From NCBI RefSeq assembly GCF_022427965.1, contig NZ_JAKTTI010000001.1, forward strand, positions 1 through 64,000: 64,000 bases of DNA, written 5' to 3'. Of the stretch, positions 36,951-46,215 are shown in pieces. The notes under the pieces were generated by a model. The model was not told the DNA's origin, made no database searches, and was given only the letters and a program-made list of their open reading frames with translations. Both the position numbers and the translations under genes were made by a program. Every line of letters begins with the position of its first letter. Within the stretch, counting starts at the first letter, position 1. The DNA comes from Fredinandcohnia quinoae (GTDB lineage Bacteria; Bacillota; Bacilli; Bacillales; Bacillaceae_L).

Positions 36951-38021
36951 TTATATTTCCCCTTTCTTAGCAGCAATATCATTTGAATTAGAGCGTTTCT
37001 TACTAAACTTCCCTATCAATCGATGAATCAATACACTTGTTGCTGCAAAATAAATAATAATTGCGATAATCGTATTTGCAATTTCTGGTGGGATTTCAGT
37101 CATTGCATTCATAAATCCTGTGCCAGAATATAGAATTCCGAAAAAGACAGCTGCAAAGAATACACCAATTGGTGCATTAGCTCCTAATAATGCTACCGCT
37201 ATTCCATCAAAACCTTGAGATGGCATGATACCAATTTGCATAGTTGAAGCATTTCCAGTATACATGGCAACGCCTGCTAGACCAGCTAGACCACCTGAAA
37301 TAAGCATTGATAAAATGATATTCCGATTCACACGCATACCAGAATACTCAGCGGCATCCCGATTAAATCCTACAGCTTTCAATTCAAAACCTAAAGTGGT
37401 TTTATTAATAATGAATCCTATGACAATAACAGCAACTACTGCTATAAATAACCCTAAATTTATATAAGATCCTTGAAACATATCTGATAAAAAAGGAACT
37501 CTTAATGAAGCAGCTTCAGGTAGTTGTTTTGACTCTGTTTCTAAAAACTCACCTTTAAAATAACCTGGAACAACATAATAAACTGTCCAATAGCCTATCC
37601 AGTTCATCATAATTGTCGATACAACTTCATGTACATTAAACTTCGCTTTTAATAATCCTGGAATAAACGCCCAGAGAGCACCACCTATAAAACCAGCTAA
37701 TACCATGACCACTAGTAACATTGGTCTAGACATATCAAATGATAAACCGATAGCAGTAGCACAAAGACCACCAATTAACATTTGTCCTGGTGCACCAATA
37801 TTAAATAATCCCGTACGGAAAGCAAAGGCAACTGAAAGTCCTGTAAAAACAAGTGGAGTGGCAGTTGCTAACATATTACCAACACGTTCTGGATTCTTAA
37901 GTGCACCTTGGAATAAATAGGAATATCCTTCAATAGGATTACTTCCAATAAACAACATTAATAATCCACCTGCTATTAGTCCTAAAAGCACGGCTATTAA
38001 TGATACAATCGTTGTTCTCAT
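36951..38021 (-). CDS. nupP: nucleoside ABC transporter permease NupP
   Basis: 356-residue membrane permease, partner of NupQ. About nine helices; TGLSVAFAFRTGLFNIGAPGQ is the family-typical segment, and GFNRDAAEYSGMRVNRNI is the coupling loop to the ATPase. Its ATG overlaps the nupO stop (ATGA), typical of translational coupling. Confidence 0.92.
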   Translation of the reverse strand: MRTTIVSLIAVLLGLIAGGLLMLFIGSNPIEGYSYLFQGALKNPERVGNMLATATPLVFTGLSVAFAFRTGLFNIGAPGQMLIGGLCATAIGLSFDMSRPMLLVVMVLAGFIGGALWAFIPGLLKAKFNVHEVVSTIMMNWIGYWTVYYVVPGYFKGEFLETESKQLPEAASLRVPFLSDMFQGSYINLGLFIAVVAVIVIGFIINKTTLGFELKAVGFNRDAAEYSGMRVNRNIILSMLISGGLAGLAGVAMYTGNASTMQIGIMPSQGFDGIAVALLGANAPIGVFFAAVFFGILYSGTGFMNAMTEIPPEIANTIIAIIIYFAATSVLIHRLIGKFSKKRSNSNDIAAKKGEI

Positions 38022-39544
38022 ACACTTCTCTCCTTACTTACACCTGCCATCATAAGTCCGACCTCATTTTCATTCGTTTCAGAGGCATTAACGACGCCAA
38101 TGAGTTCCCCATTATTGACGATGGCAATTCGGTCAGAAAGTTGCAATACTTCGTCTAGTTCTAACGAAACTAGTAGCACGGCTTTTCCTTTATCACGATG
38201 TTCAATCAATCTCTTATGAATATACTCAATTGATCCAACATCTAATCCACGGGTTGGCTGTACCGCAATGAGTAGATCTGGATTCAATTCTAACTCTCTT
38301 CCAATGATCGCTTTTTGTTGGTTACCACCTGATAATGTTCGAGCAATAGAAGAGGTTCCTTCCCCAGATCGAACATCAAAGCTCTCAATTATTTTTTTAG
38401 CATAATCTTTTATTTTATTGTAGTTTAACAAGCCAAATTTAGAAAAAGGCTGTTTATTATACACTTCTAAAACCATATTTGACTGTAAAGTATAATCTAA
38501 AACTAAACCTCTCTTTTGTCTGTCCTCAGGAATATGCGCAATTCCCTTTTCAATTCTTTTACGAATTGGAAGATGCGTAATATCCTCACCATTGATAAAG
38601 ATTTGACCATTTTCAAGCTTGCGCAAACCTGTGATTGCCTCAACAAGTTCAGATTGACCATTACCTTCAACTCCTGCAATTCCAACAATCTCACCTGTTT
38701 TCACATCAAGAGAGAAGTTCTTAAGTCCTAAAACTTTACGATTATTTTTCACCGATACATTTTCTATATTAAGTACAACCTTACCAGGTATACTTTCTTT
38801 CTTATTCACATTAAAAGAAACATGACGTCCAACCATCATCTCTGCTAGACTTGCTTCACTTGTCTCAGACACATTAACAGTTCCAATCGATTTACCACGA
38901 CGGATAACTGTACAACGATCTGCTACAGCTTTTATTTCCTTAAGCTTATGAGTAATGATAATAATTGACTTTCCCTCTTTAAGGAGATTACGCATAATTT
39001 TCATTAATTCTTCGATTTCACTAGGAGTTAATACTGCAGTAGGTTCATCCAATATAAGGACATCTGCCTCACGATATAACATTTTCATGATTTCTACTCT
39101 TTGTTGCATCCCCACAGATATATCTTCAATTTTTGCATGTGGGTCAACATTCAAACCATAATGATTTGATAATTCTTCGATTCTTTTAGCAGCTCTATCA
39201 ATATCAAGTGCAATACCAAATTTTCTCGGTTCACTACCCAAAACAATATTTTCTGTAACGGTAAAATTATCAACCAACTTGAAATGCTGGTGTACCATCC
39301 CAATTCCTAAACGATTAGCAACATTTGGATTGGTAATTCGAACTTCCTCGCCGTTTACTTTGATTTTTCCTTTTTCAGGTTGATACATCCCAAACAAGAC
39401 ACCCATTAAGGTTGATTTTCCTGCACCATTTTCACCTAATAATGCATGTATTTCTCCCTTTTTTAAAGTTAAGGTTATATCATCATTTGCCACAATTCCA
39501 GGAAACTCTTTCCGTATATTGAGCATTTCAATTACATATTCCAT
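38018..39544 (-). CDS. nupO: nucleoside ABC transporter ATPase NupO
   Basis: Double ATPase, 508 residues, fuelling purine nucleoside import. First domain: Walker A GENGAGKS (37-44), signature ISVGMQQRVEI, Walker B VLILDEPT. Second domain: VEGNGQSE as a degenerate Walker A, signature LSGGNQQKAI, and LLIAVQPTRGLD in place of Walker B. This split between a good and a degenerate site is typical of sugar/nucleoside ATPases of this type. The ATG at 39544 has AAAGGTGAG 7 bases upstream; a GTG at 39556 lies within that site. Confidence 0.93.
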   Translation of the reverse strand: MEYVIEMLNIRKEFPGIVANDDITLTLKKGEIHALLGENGAGKSTLMGVLFGMYQPEKGKIKVNGEEVRITNPNVANRLGIGMVHQHFKLVDNFTVTENIVLGSEPRKFGIALDIDRAAKRIEELSNHYGLNVDPHAKIEDISVGMQQRVEIMKMLYREADVLILDEPTAVLTPSEIEELMKIMRNLLKEGKSIIIITHKLKEIKAVADRCTVIRRGKSIGTVNVSETSEASLAEMMVGRHVSFNVNKKESIPGKVVLNIENVSVKNNRKVLGLKNFSLDVKTGEIVGIAGVEGNGQSELVEAITGLRKLENGQIFINGEDITHLPIRKRIEKGIAHIPEDRQKRGLVLDYTLQSNMVLEVYNKQPFSKFGLLNYNKIKDYAKKIIESFDVRSGEGTSSIARTLSGGNQQKAIIGRELELNPDLLIAVQPTRGLDVGSIEYIHKRLIEHRDKGKAVLLVSLELDEVLQLSDRIAIVNNGELIGVVNASETNENEVGLMMAGVSKERSV

Positions 39545-39628
39545 AGCTGCACTCACCTTTTTTTTAGACTCTATTCATTCCCCTATTAGCACATCAACAC
39601 GGTAAGGATGTTGAGATTGTACTTTACA

Positions 39629-39660
39629 ATAAAAGAGACGGAAAGCAAACCGTCTCTTCT
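39629..39660 (-). terminator. terminator/attenuator between nupN and nupO
   Basis: Nine-bp stem AAGAGACGG / CCGTCTCTT with an 8-base loop and a short T run on the minus strand. It lies inside the operon, so it probably lowers expression of the ATPase and permease genes relative to the abundant binding lipoprotein. Confidence 0.8.
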
Positions 39661-39669
39661 ATGTTTCTC

Positions 39670-40767
39670 TTACTTAAATAAGCTACCTTGTTCTGCTTTA
39701 ACTTCAATTTCTCCTGCTTTAAGTTTTTCATATACTTCATTTACTTTACTAATTGTATCTTCACTTAAGTTAGGATTTTTTTCAGGTAAACCAACACCAT
39801 CATTTTTTACATCCAATGTTAATGTTTTTCCACCTGGGAATTCACCATCTAATTCTTGTTGTATAATTTCAAAAGTTGAATGAGCTAATTTCTTCATTGC
39901 TGATGTTAAGATAACAGATTTTCCATCAGGTAATTTTCCATCTTCATATTGGTCAACGTCAACACCAACGATCCAAACTTCTTCACCATCTTGAACACGC
40001 TTCTTAGCTTCATCAATTGCTCCAACACCAACACCACCAGCAGCAGTAAAGATAACATTTACTCCACGGTCGAACATTTGAGCTGCGATTTGTCCACCAG
40101 CAGCTTTGTCATCAAAAGTACCTTGATATAGTACATTTTCTTGCTTTAAGTTAATTTTTGTACCTAAATTTTCGTTTGCATATGCTACACCTTGTTGGAA
40201 GCCCCAGTTAAATTTTTGTACTGCAGGGATTTCCATACCACCGATAAAGCCTGCTTCACCTTCTTTTAATTCAATAGCAGTAGCTACACCAGCTAGAAAA
40301 CCTGATTGATGTTCAGCATAGAATACAGCAACAGTATTTTCTTTTACAACTGGGTTGAAATCTCCACTATGTGGATTTCCATCAAGAATAACAAATTTTG
40401 CATCTTCATATTTATCTTGTGCTTTAAATACAGCTGTTTCAAATTTAAAGCCTGGTGTTACAATGAACTTATAACCTGCATCATATAGGTTTCCTATTTC
40501 TTTTAAGTATTCAGCTTCAGTAGTACCTGCTGGCTTTAGATATTTCGTTTGAATTCCTAACTCATCCTCAGCTAGCTTAATACCTTCCCAAGTGCCCTGG
40601 TTAAAAGATTTATCATCGATAGTACCTGCATCAGTAACCATTCCAACCTTAAGGTCAGCCTTTTTTGTATCTCCATCTTTACCCTTTTCATCTGCACCAC
40701 ATGCACCAAGAAGTGTTCCAGCTGCTAGTACAAATGCAAGACCGAATCCAAATTTCTTTTTCAACAT
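39670..40767 (-). CDS. nupN: nucleoside-binding lipoprotein NupN (BMP family)
   Basis: Extracellular substrate-binding lipoprotein that delivers purine nucleosides to NupOPQ. 365 residues. The signal peptide has a KKK start, a hydrophobic core, and the lipobox LLGAC with lipidated Cys23. BMP-family motifs include GMVTDAGTIDDKSFNQGTW (about 43-61) and GVDVDQY. A linker rich in Asp and Lys follows the cysteine. First structural gene of the operon, 106 bases downstream of the GntR regulator. Confidence 0.94.
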   Translation of the reverse strand: MLKKKFGFGLAFVLAAGTLLGACGADEKGKDGDTKKADLKVGMVTDAGTIDDKSFNQGTWEGIKLAEDELGIQTKYLKPAGTTEAEYLKEIGNLYDAGYKFIVTPGFKFETAVFKAQDKYEDAKFVILDGNPHSGDFNPVVKENTVAVFYAEHQSGFLAGVATAIELKEGEAGFIGGMEIPAVQKFNWGFQQGVAYANENLGTKINLKQENVLYQGTFDDKAAGGQIAAQMFDRGVNVIFTAAGGVGVGAIDEAKKRVQDGEEVWIVGVDVDQYEDGKLPDGKSVILTSAMKKLAHSTFEIIQQELDGEFPGGKTLTLDVKNDGVGLPEKNPNLSEDTISKVNEVYEKLKAGEIEVKAEQGSLFK

Positions 40768-40790
40768 AAAAGTAAACCCCCTATAAATTT

Positions 40791-40803
40791 TGTAAGCATT
40801 ACA
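40791..40803. promoter_or_regulatory. candidate operator before nupN
   Basis: TGTAA-GCA-TTACA is a perfect 5-bp inverted repeat in the nupN leader, about 24 bases before the start codon. It might be bound by the adjacent GntR regulator. It does not match the palindrome upstream of that regulator, so this is weak. Confidence 0.35.
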
Positions 40804-40847
40804 TATTTACAATCAGTATTTAGACTTAGACTCGACCACCTCCTTAA

Positions 40848-40877
40848 ATTATGCAATTCTCTTGAAAATTATTTCAA
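40848..40877 (-). promoter_or_regulatory. possible nupN promoter with CodY-like site
   Basis: Minus strand: TTGAAA (40877-40872), 18-base spacer, CATAAT (40853-40848). The spacer contains ATTCTCTTGAAAATT on the plus strand (40856-40870), 11 of 15 matches to the CodY motif AATTTTCWGAAAATT. B. subtilis guanosine uptake is known to be CodY-controlled, which makes the match worth noting. Confidence 0.4.
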
Positions 40878-41599
40878 ACTCGTTTTCTAACTACATGGAA
40901 ATCAAATTTGTCTGCTTTAAAATAATTCAAGGAATACAGGACTGGGTGATCATTTTCATCATAATGCATTTGTTTGAGTAAAAGTAACGATGTCTCTGGT
41001 TCACAATTTAAAATCGGTGAGACTTTTTCATGGTAACCTAGAGGCTCAATATGTGTAACCGCATACGAAATTTTTTTAGATGCTCGTTTATCCAAGTATT
41101 CTAATAACGACTCCTCTTCATATGAGAAATTACACGGGAGATATTTACTAAGAATCTTATCAATACAATATATAACAGGTGAACCATTTGCAGTACGGAC
41201 TCGATCAATTATTGTAATTTCTTCATCCTTTGAACAATTTAAACTATAGAGATCATCATCTGTTGGTATATGTACAGATGAAGAAAGAAATATTGTACCT
41301 GGCTTCATTCCTGCTTTTAAGATCATATCTGTAACACTACTAAGCTGTTCGATTCCCGCAGTAAACAAAGGTTTTGTGTTTACAAAAGTGCCAACCCCAT
41401 GACGTCTAATGATCACATTTTCTTCTTCAAGAATTCTAAGCGCTTCACGAAGAGTTGCCCGACTAACCCCTAGCTGCTTTGCAAGATGAAATTCTGATGG
41501 CAGCCTCTCCTTTTCCTTAAAAATCCCATTTTCAATGTCCAGTTTAATTTGATCAATAACTTGCAAATACAAGTGACGATTGTCTAACTTGATAGTCAT
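40874..41599 (-). CDS. nupR: GntR/HutC-family regulator, NupR (YmfC) type
   Basis: 241-residue regulator: N-terminal winged helix (about 1-70, [29 protein letters not shown]) and C-terminal UTRA ligand-binding domain. It lies between spoIIIE and the ymf genes, where B. subtilis has ymfC, and immediately upstream of nupN, so control of nucleoside uptake is the natural inference. The ATG at 41599 has GGAGG 8 bases upstream; the ATG at 41614 lies in that site. A perfect palindrome 32 bases upstream suggests autoregulation. Confidence 0.85.
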   Translation of the reverse strand: MTIKLDNRHLYLQVIDQIKLDIENGIFKEKERLPSEFHLAKQLGVSRATLREALRILEEENVIIRRHGVGTFVNTKPLFTAGIEQLSSVTDMILKAGMKPGTIFLSSSVHIPTDDDLYSLNCSKDEEITIIDRVRTANGSPVIYCIDKILSKYLPCNFSYEEESLLEYLDKRASKKISYAVTHIEPLGYHEKVSPILNCEPETSLLLLKQMHYDENDHPVLYSLNYFKADKFDFHVVRKRV

Positions 41600-41630
41600 T
41601 TGCTGTTCCTCCATTTACTTTTGTGAAAAG

Positions 41631-41648
41631 ACATCAGACCTCTGATGT
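41631..41648. promoter_or_regulatory. palindromic operator upstream of nupR
   Basis: ACATCAGA-CC-TCTGATGT, an 8-bp perfect inverted repeat with a 2-base centre, located 32 bases upstream of the nupR ATG. The form fits a dimeric GntR-family binding site. Confidence 0.6.
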
Positions 41649-41721
41649 TAGACAATATTCTAACCGTCAATAATATATCATTTTTTCAAAAATAAATAAA
41701 TACTAAAATCTAATATTGTCG

Positions 41722-41747
41722 AAAAAAAAGAGGCATTAATGCCTCTC
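41722..41747 (-). terminator. terminator of spoIIIE
   Basis: AGAGGCAT-TA-ATGCCTCT, a perfect 8-bp stem, followed by at least seven T residues on the minus strand. Confidence 0.92.
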
Positions 41748-41759
41748 GTTCACTTTTAT

Positions 41760-44087
41760 TCAACTACTTACATCTTCATTCTTTGCTGAAATAAGTACCG
41801 TCCTAGGCTTGCTGCCTTCATATTGTCCTACTATTCCTCTAGCTTCCATCTCATCTATTAATCTTGCTGCCCTTGTATAGCCAATACGGAATCTTCTTTG
41901 GAGCATCGAAACGGAAGCAGTTTGCATTTCAATCACAAGTTGGACCGCATCATCATATAGTTCATCATCTACTTCTTCACTTTTTTCAGTTGTTTCAGAA
42001 GGAATCATTTCTTCCTGATATTGTGCCTTTTGTTGAGAGATTACAAAATCGACAATTTCCTCTACTTCGTCATCAGAAAGAAATGCTCCTTGAACACGAA
42101 CTGGTTTAGAGGCACCCGCAGGTAAAAATAACATATCACCACGGCCTAACAATTTCTCTGCCCCCCCCATATCAAGAATCGTTCTTGAATCAGTTTGTGA
42201 GGAAACACTAAAAGCAATCCTAGATGGAATGTTTGCTTTAATTACACCGGTTATGACATCAACTGATGGTCTTTGTGTTGCGATTATCAAATGAATTCCA
42301 GCTGCACGAGCCATTTGGGCAAGTCGGGTAATGCTGTCCTCGACATCTGATGATGCAACCATCATTAAATCAGCTAGCTCGTCCACAATCACAATAATAT
42401 AAGGAAGACTTGGTTGTTTACCTTCTTCATCCTGGTTGTGTCGTTTTATGTATTCATTATAGCCTTCAATATTTCGAGTTCCAGTATGGGAAAAGAGCTC
42501 ATACCTCCGCTCCATTTCATTTACGACCTTTTTAAGGGCTTGTGAAGCTTTTTTAGGCTCTGTTACGACAGGAGCCAATAAATGTGGAATTCCATTATAG
42601 ACATTCAATTCAACCATTTTCGGATCAATCATCATCATTTTAACTTCATGGGGCTTCGCTCTCATTAAGACACTAATAATGATCCCATTAATACAGACAC
42701 TTTTCCCACTTCCGGTAGCACCTGCAACTAATAGGTGTGGCATCTTATTTAATTCAGCAAGTACTGCTTCCCCAGATATATCACGGCCGAGTCCTATTTG
42801 CAGCTTCGAATTTGGTTGATTATTTTCATTAGCTTCTAGTACCTCTCGAAGTGAAACAACTGCTACTTCTGAATTAGGGACTTCTATACCCACAGCAGAT
42901 TTTCCAGGAATTGGCGCCTCAATTCGAATATCTTTTGCAGCTAATGCGAGTGCCAAATCATCACTTAAATTCACAATCTTACTTACCTTTACTCCCGCAT
43001 CTGGATATACTTCATATTTGGTTACAGCAGGTCCAAGGTGCACCTTCGTTACTTTTGCTTTTACACCAAAGCTTTGAAATGTCTTTTCAAGCTTCCGAGC
43101 ATTTTCATAAATATTTTCTCGTTCTGTACTTTGATTATTTTGTTTAGGTGGATGTAATAGTTGAATTGATGGTAATTCATAATCTGTATTTTCATGCTCT
43201 ACAAATGTAATTGGCGTTTTATCCTCAAAATCTTCGTTATCTTCCTGTTTCTTTTTATCTTTTTTCCTATTTTGGTCTTGCTCATTGGTTTGTCCATATG
43301 CTTTGTCAGCAAAATTTGAGATGATTGGTTCAATCGGTATTTCATAAGTTTCGTCATCTTGATGAATCTCTTCAATAGGCTTGTTTGTATTTTGAAGAGG
43401 TTTTTGATTTGCTTTCGTTTTCGTTTGTTTTGATCGAGACTTATATCCTTTAAACCAATCACTAGTATCATTTATAAAGGATGTCCAATGTTTTTTAATA
43501 AATTTCATAATAGGATTAGTTACTTTTATTAACGAATCATGAAGTGATTTACCGGTAACCAAAACAATCCCTATAATGATTAAAAAAATTGCAATTATTT
43601 TAGTCCCAGACTCTGCAAACAAAAAATAAGAGGCAGCAAATAAAATGGAGCCAATCATCCCACCGCCTAAATCAGAGGTGCTCGTATTTCCACTCACAAC
43701 GGACCAATATAAATTCCACGTATTTTTAATAACACTTGGATCTGTAAATTTACCTTCGTTCGTTTGTAGATTAAATAATGGAATATGGCTTAAAAGTAAG
43801 ACAGCAAATAAAATTAAGTAAACACCAATTAATTGCCTGCTAACTAGAACTGGCCATTTTCGATTCCAAATAATATAAATAGACACAATTAATAGGCCAA
43901 CTAGCCCAATAATATCCCAATTCCCGAGGAAAAATCGAAAAACATACACTAAGCCTGTCCCGACTTTACCTAGTCTAGCTAACCCAATACAAGATAAAGC
44001 TAATAAAATCAGACCAAGCAATTCAAATTTTATCGTTTTTTTCCATTCTTCTTTTTTCTTTGTACTTCGTCTTTTACGTTTCGCCAT
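41760..44087 (-). CDS. spoIIIE: DNA translocase SpoIIIE
   Basis: FtsK/SpoIIIE motor that pumps the chromosome into the forespore. 775 residues: four or five N-terminal membrane helices (about 20-180), a charged variable linker (about 205-320), then the motor with Walker A GATGSGKS (456-463), Walker [14 protein letters not shown], and a C-terminal winged-helix gamma domain (residues about 710-775, [20 protein letters not shown]) that reads SRS/KOPS-type sequences. AGGTG precedes the ATG. Confidence 0.96.
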   Translation of the reverse strand: MAKRKRRSTKKKEEWKKTIKFELLGLILLALSCIGLARLGKVGTGLVYVFRFFLGNWDIIGLVGLLIVSIYIIWNRKWPVLVSRQLIGVYLILFAVLLLSHIPLFNLQTNEGKFTDPSVIKNTWNLYWSVVSGNTSTSDLGGGMIGSILFAASYFLFAESGTKIIAIFLIIIGIVLVTGKSLHDSLIKVTNPIMKFIKKHWTSFINDTSDWFKGYKSRSKQTKTKANQKPLQNTNKPIEEIHQDDETYEIPIEPIISNFADKAYGQTNEQDQNRKKDKKKQEDNEDFEDKTPITFVEHENTDYELPSIQLLHPPKQNNQSTERENIYENARKLEKTFQSFGVKAKVTKVHLGPAVTKYEVYPDAGVKVSKIVNLSDDLALALAAKDIRIEAPIPGKSAVGIEVPNSEVAVVSLREVLEANENNQPNSKLQIGLGRDISGEAVLAELNKMPHLLVAGATGSGKSVCINGIIISVLMRAKPHEVKMMMIDPKMVELNVYNGIPHLLAPVVTEPKKASQALKKVVNEMERRYELFSHTGTRNIEGYNEYIKRHNQDEEGKQPSLPYIIVIVDELADLMMVASSDVEDSITRLAQMARAAGIHLIIATQRPSVDVITGVIKANIPSRIAFSVSSQTDSRTILDMGGAEKLLGRGDMLFLPAGASKPVRVQGAFLSDDEVEEIVDFVISQQKAQYQEEMIPSETTEKSEEVDDELYDDAVQLVIEMQTASVSMLQRRFRIGYTRAARLIDEMEARGIVGQYEGSKPRTVLISAKNEDVSS

Positions 44088-44138
44088 TCATACACCTACT
44101 TCATTTAAGGACTAAACATTGTTATTAATAATGGTAAT

Positions 44139-44170
44139 GAGAAAGCAGCCACTTTTTTTGGCTGCTCTCC
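44139..44170 (-). terminator. terminator of ylzJ/tepA
   Basis: GAGAGCAGCCA / TGGCTGCTTTCTC, about 11 bp with an A-rich loop, 50 bases past the ylzJ stop. The T tail is short. Confidence 0.7.
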
Positions 44171-44219
44171 TGACGTTAAGTTCTATTAAATTATATCATA
44201 AGATAAGCTATAAAGAGTA

Positions 44220-44441
44220 TTAAATAAGATCAGACACTTTAATACTTTGTCCAGGTGTGTAATCCTGTTGCAAGTAATGCTGGGGATCTGTACTTAATAT
44301 CCTCTCTATTCGATACTCTAAATTTGTTGTTTGACTTACAGCTAGTGTTACCCCATTAAACTCAACAATTTTTTGAACTGGATACTCTTCTTCCACTTGT
44401 GGAAATATCATTTCCCTTGGCATCATTGTGTATAAAATCAT
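44220..44441 (-). CDS. ylzJ: YlzJ-like protein
   Basis: 73-residue protein of the YlzJ family, function unknown, conserved in Bacillus between tepA and spoIIIE. It begins [14 protein letters not shown] and ends with ...[11 protein letters not shown], both family features. Its ATG overlaps the tepA stop by four bases (ATGA), so it is translationally coupled. Confidence 0.88.
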   Translation of the reverse strand: MILYTMMPREMIFPQVEEEYPVQKIVEFNGVTLAVSQTTNLEYRIERILSTDPQHYLQQDYTPGQSIKVSDLI

Positions 44442-45196
44442 TGTAGTATCTTCTCACCTTCAGCAAGTCCATTTTTTTCTGCCATAAGTTCATTTAATTT
44501 TTTTATAGCTTGTCCAATACCACCAACCTCATCAATTAAGCCATACTCAACTGCATCCTTACCTAAGACATTTGTTCCAATATCCCTTGTCAAATTTCCT
44601 TTGGAGAACATTAATTCCTTAAATTTCTCTTCCGTAATATTCGAATGGCCTGTTACAAAGTTAACTACTCGTTCCTGCATTTTATCTAAATACTCAAATG
44701 TTTGTGGTACTCCGATAACTAGCCCGGTAAGTCGAACAGGGTGAATCGTCATTGTTGCTGTTTCAGCTACAAAGGAATAGTCACATGATACAGCAATTGG
44801 TACACCGATAGAATGTCCTCCTCCTAACACAATGGAAACGGTGGGCTTCGATAGTGAAGCAAGCATTTCTGATATGGCAAGACCCGCTTCCACATCTCCA
44901 CCTACTGTATTTAATATGACTAACAAGCCCTCTATTTTAGGATTTTGTTCAATTGCTACTATTTGTGGGATTACATGTTCATATTTAGTCGTTTTATTTT
45001 GTGGTGGGAGTTGGATATGGCCCTCTATTTGTCCAATAATTGTTAAACAATGTATTTTACTATCAGTTGATAATTGAGGAACATTTGTCTGACCTAATTG
45101 TTGAATTTTTTCAACTAAACTTGAACCCTTTGACTCATTATTTTTTTCTTGATCTTCATCAGTCTGCTCTGTATTTATGTATCTTTCCTGATCCAT
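44438..45196 (-). CDS. tepA: ClpP-like translocation-enhancing protein TepA
   Basis: ClpP-fold serine peptidase homologue; in B. subtilis TepA has been linked to degradation of secreted-protein signal peptides or small acid-soluble proteins. 252 residues, with an N-terminal acidic, Gln-rich stretch. The oxyanion-side [11 protein letters not shown], nucleophile Ser in [11 protein letters not shown] and base His in [11 protein letters not shown] are visible. AAAGGAGAA precedes the ATG. Operon with ylzJ. Confidence 0.9.
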   Translation of the reverse strand: MDQERYINTEQTDEDQEKNNESKGSSLVEKIQQLGQTNVPQLSTDSKIHCLTIIGQIEGHIQLPPQNKTTKYEHVIPQIVAIEQNPKIEGLLVILNTVGGDVEAGLAISEMLASLSKPTVSIVLGGGHSIGVPIAVSCDYSFVAETATMTIHPVRLTGLVIGVPQTFEYLDKMQERVVNFVTGHSNITEEKFKELMFSKGNLTRDIGTNVLGKDAVEYGLIDEVGGIGQAIKKLNELMAEKNGLAEGEKILQ

Positions 45197-45273
45197 TATA
45201 TTCTCCTTTCAACCATTTGTTTCTTAGTATGAACGATTGATTTCTTTTCATTCCCACATTAAAAGAAGCAAAA

Positions 45274-45303
45274 GAAAAAAGCCAATCACGTAAGATTGAC
45301 TTT
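45274..45303 (-). terminator. terminator of dapA
   Basis: AAGTCAATC / GATTGGCTT stem with a 6-base loop and TTTTTTC on the minus strand. Confidence 0.9.
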
Positions 45304-45309
45304 TGTTCT

Positions 45310-46185
45310 TTATAACACATTTTTTAATACATTCGTTATTTTTACCCGTTCCTCTTCAGTAAGGGGAACAAGTGGGAGTCTTACAGATCCAACATCCAGT
45401 CCCTTTATTTGAAGTGCTGTTTTAACCGGTGTTGGATTCGGAGCAATAAACATACTTTTCATGATTGGCAATAATTCCTGATGGAGCTGGGCAGATTCAA
45501 GGATGCTTCCATTTAAAAAGCTAGATACCATTCGTTGAATTTCATTTCCTATAATGTGTGATGCAACTGATACAACACCATATGCACCTATTGATAATGC
45601 TGGTAAAGTTATCCCATCATCACCACTATATACGATAAAATCATCATCTGTATTCGAAATAATTTCAGTCATCGCTTCTAAGCTGCCACTCGCCTCTTTC
45701 ACAGCGATAATATTTGGAATCTTCGAGAGTTTAATAATTGTTTCAACAGATGTATTTATCGACGTTCTTCCTGGAACATTATAAAGCATTACCGGAAGAT
45801 TTGTGTTATCTGCAATTGCTTTAAAATGTTGATATAGTCCTTCTTGATTTGGTTTATTATAATATGGTGCTACTAACATAATCGCATCAATACCAGCATC
45901 TTGTGCCTTTTTTGTTAATTCAATTGATGCATACGTATTATTACTTCCAGTTCCAGCAATTACTGGTACACGACCATCGACAACCGAAACAACATGGCGA
46001 AACAACGCCATTTTTTCTTCAGAAGAAAGAGTAGGTGACTCTCCAGTTGTACCTGCTACAACTAGTGAGTCTGATCCGTGACTTAATAAGTAATTGATGA
46101 GTTGTGTTGTTTTTTGAAAATCGATGTTTCCTTTTCGATCAAAAGGAGTTACCATTGCTGTTGAAACTCTTCCGAAATCAGTCAT
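45310..46185 (-). CDS. dapA: 4-hydroxy-tetrahydrodipicolinate synthase
   Basis: Condenses pyruvate with aspartate semialdehyde, the branch to lysine, diaminopimelate and spore dipicolinate. 291 residues, TIM barrel. Catalytic residues are present: GTTGES with Thr46/47, Tyr135 (MLYNVPGR), Arg140, and the Schiff-base Lys163 (AVKEASG). Last gene of asd-dapG-dapA, 30 bases after dapG, followed by a strong terminator. Confidence 0.97.
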   Translation of the reverse strand: MTDFGRVSTAMVTPFDRKGNIDFQKTTQLINYLLSHGSDSLVVAGTTGESPTLSSEEKMALFRHVVSVVDGRVPVIAGTGSNNTYASIELTKKAQDAGIDAIMLVAPYYNKPNQEGLYQHFKAIADNTNLPVMLYNVPGRTSINTSVETIIKLSKIPNIIAVKEASGSLEAMTEIISNTDDDFIVYSGDDGITLPALSIGAYGVVSVASHIIGNEIQRMVSSFLNGSILESAQLHQELLPIMKSMFIAPNPTPVKTALQIKGLDVGSVRLPLVPLTEEERVKITNVLKNVL

Positions 46186-46215
46186 GATTTCATTTCACTC
46201 CTAATCATTTGATAA

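Noticed and set aside
39545-39556. GTG start for NupO four codons upstream
   Set aside because: The codon forms part of the Shine-Dalgarno AAAGGTGAG. The same reasoning removes upstream starts for rpsO, spoVFA, rodZ, nupR and others.
43199-43471. 90-codon minus-strand frame inside spoIIIE
   Set aside because: It is an alternative frame of the lysine- and glutamine-rich linker of spoIIIE; the product is a Lys/Ile-rich artefact of the same bases.
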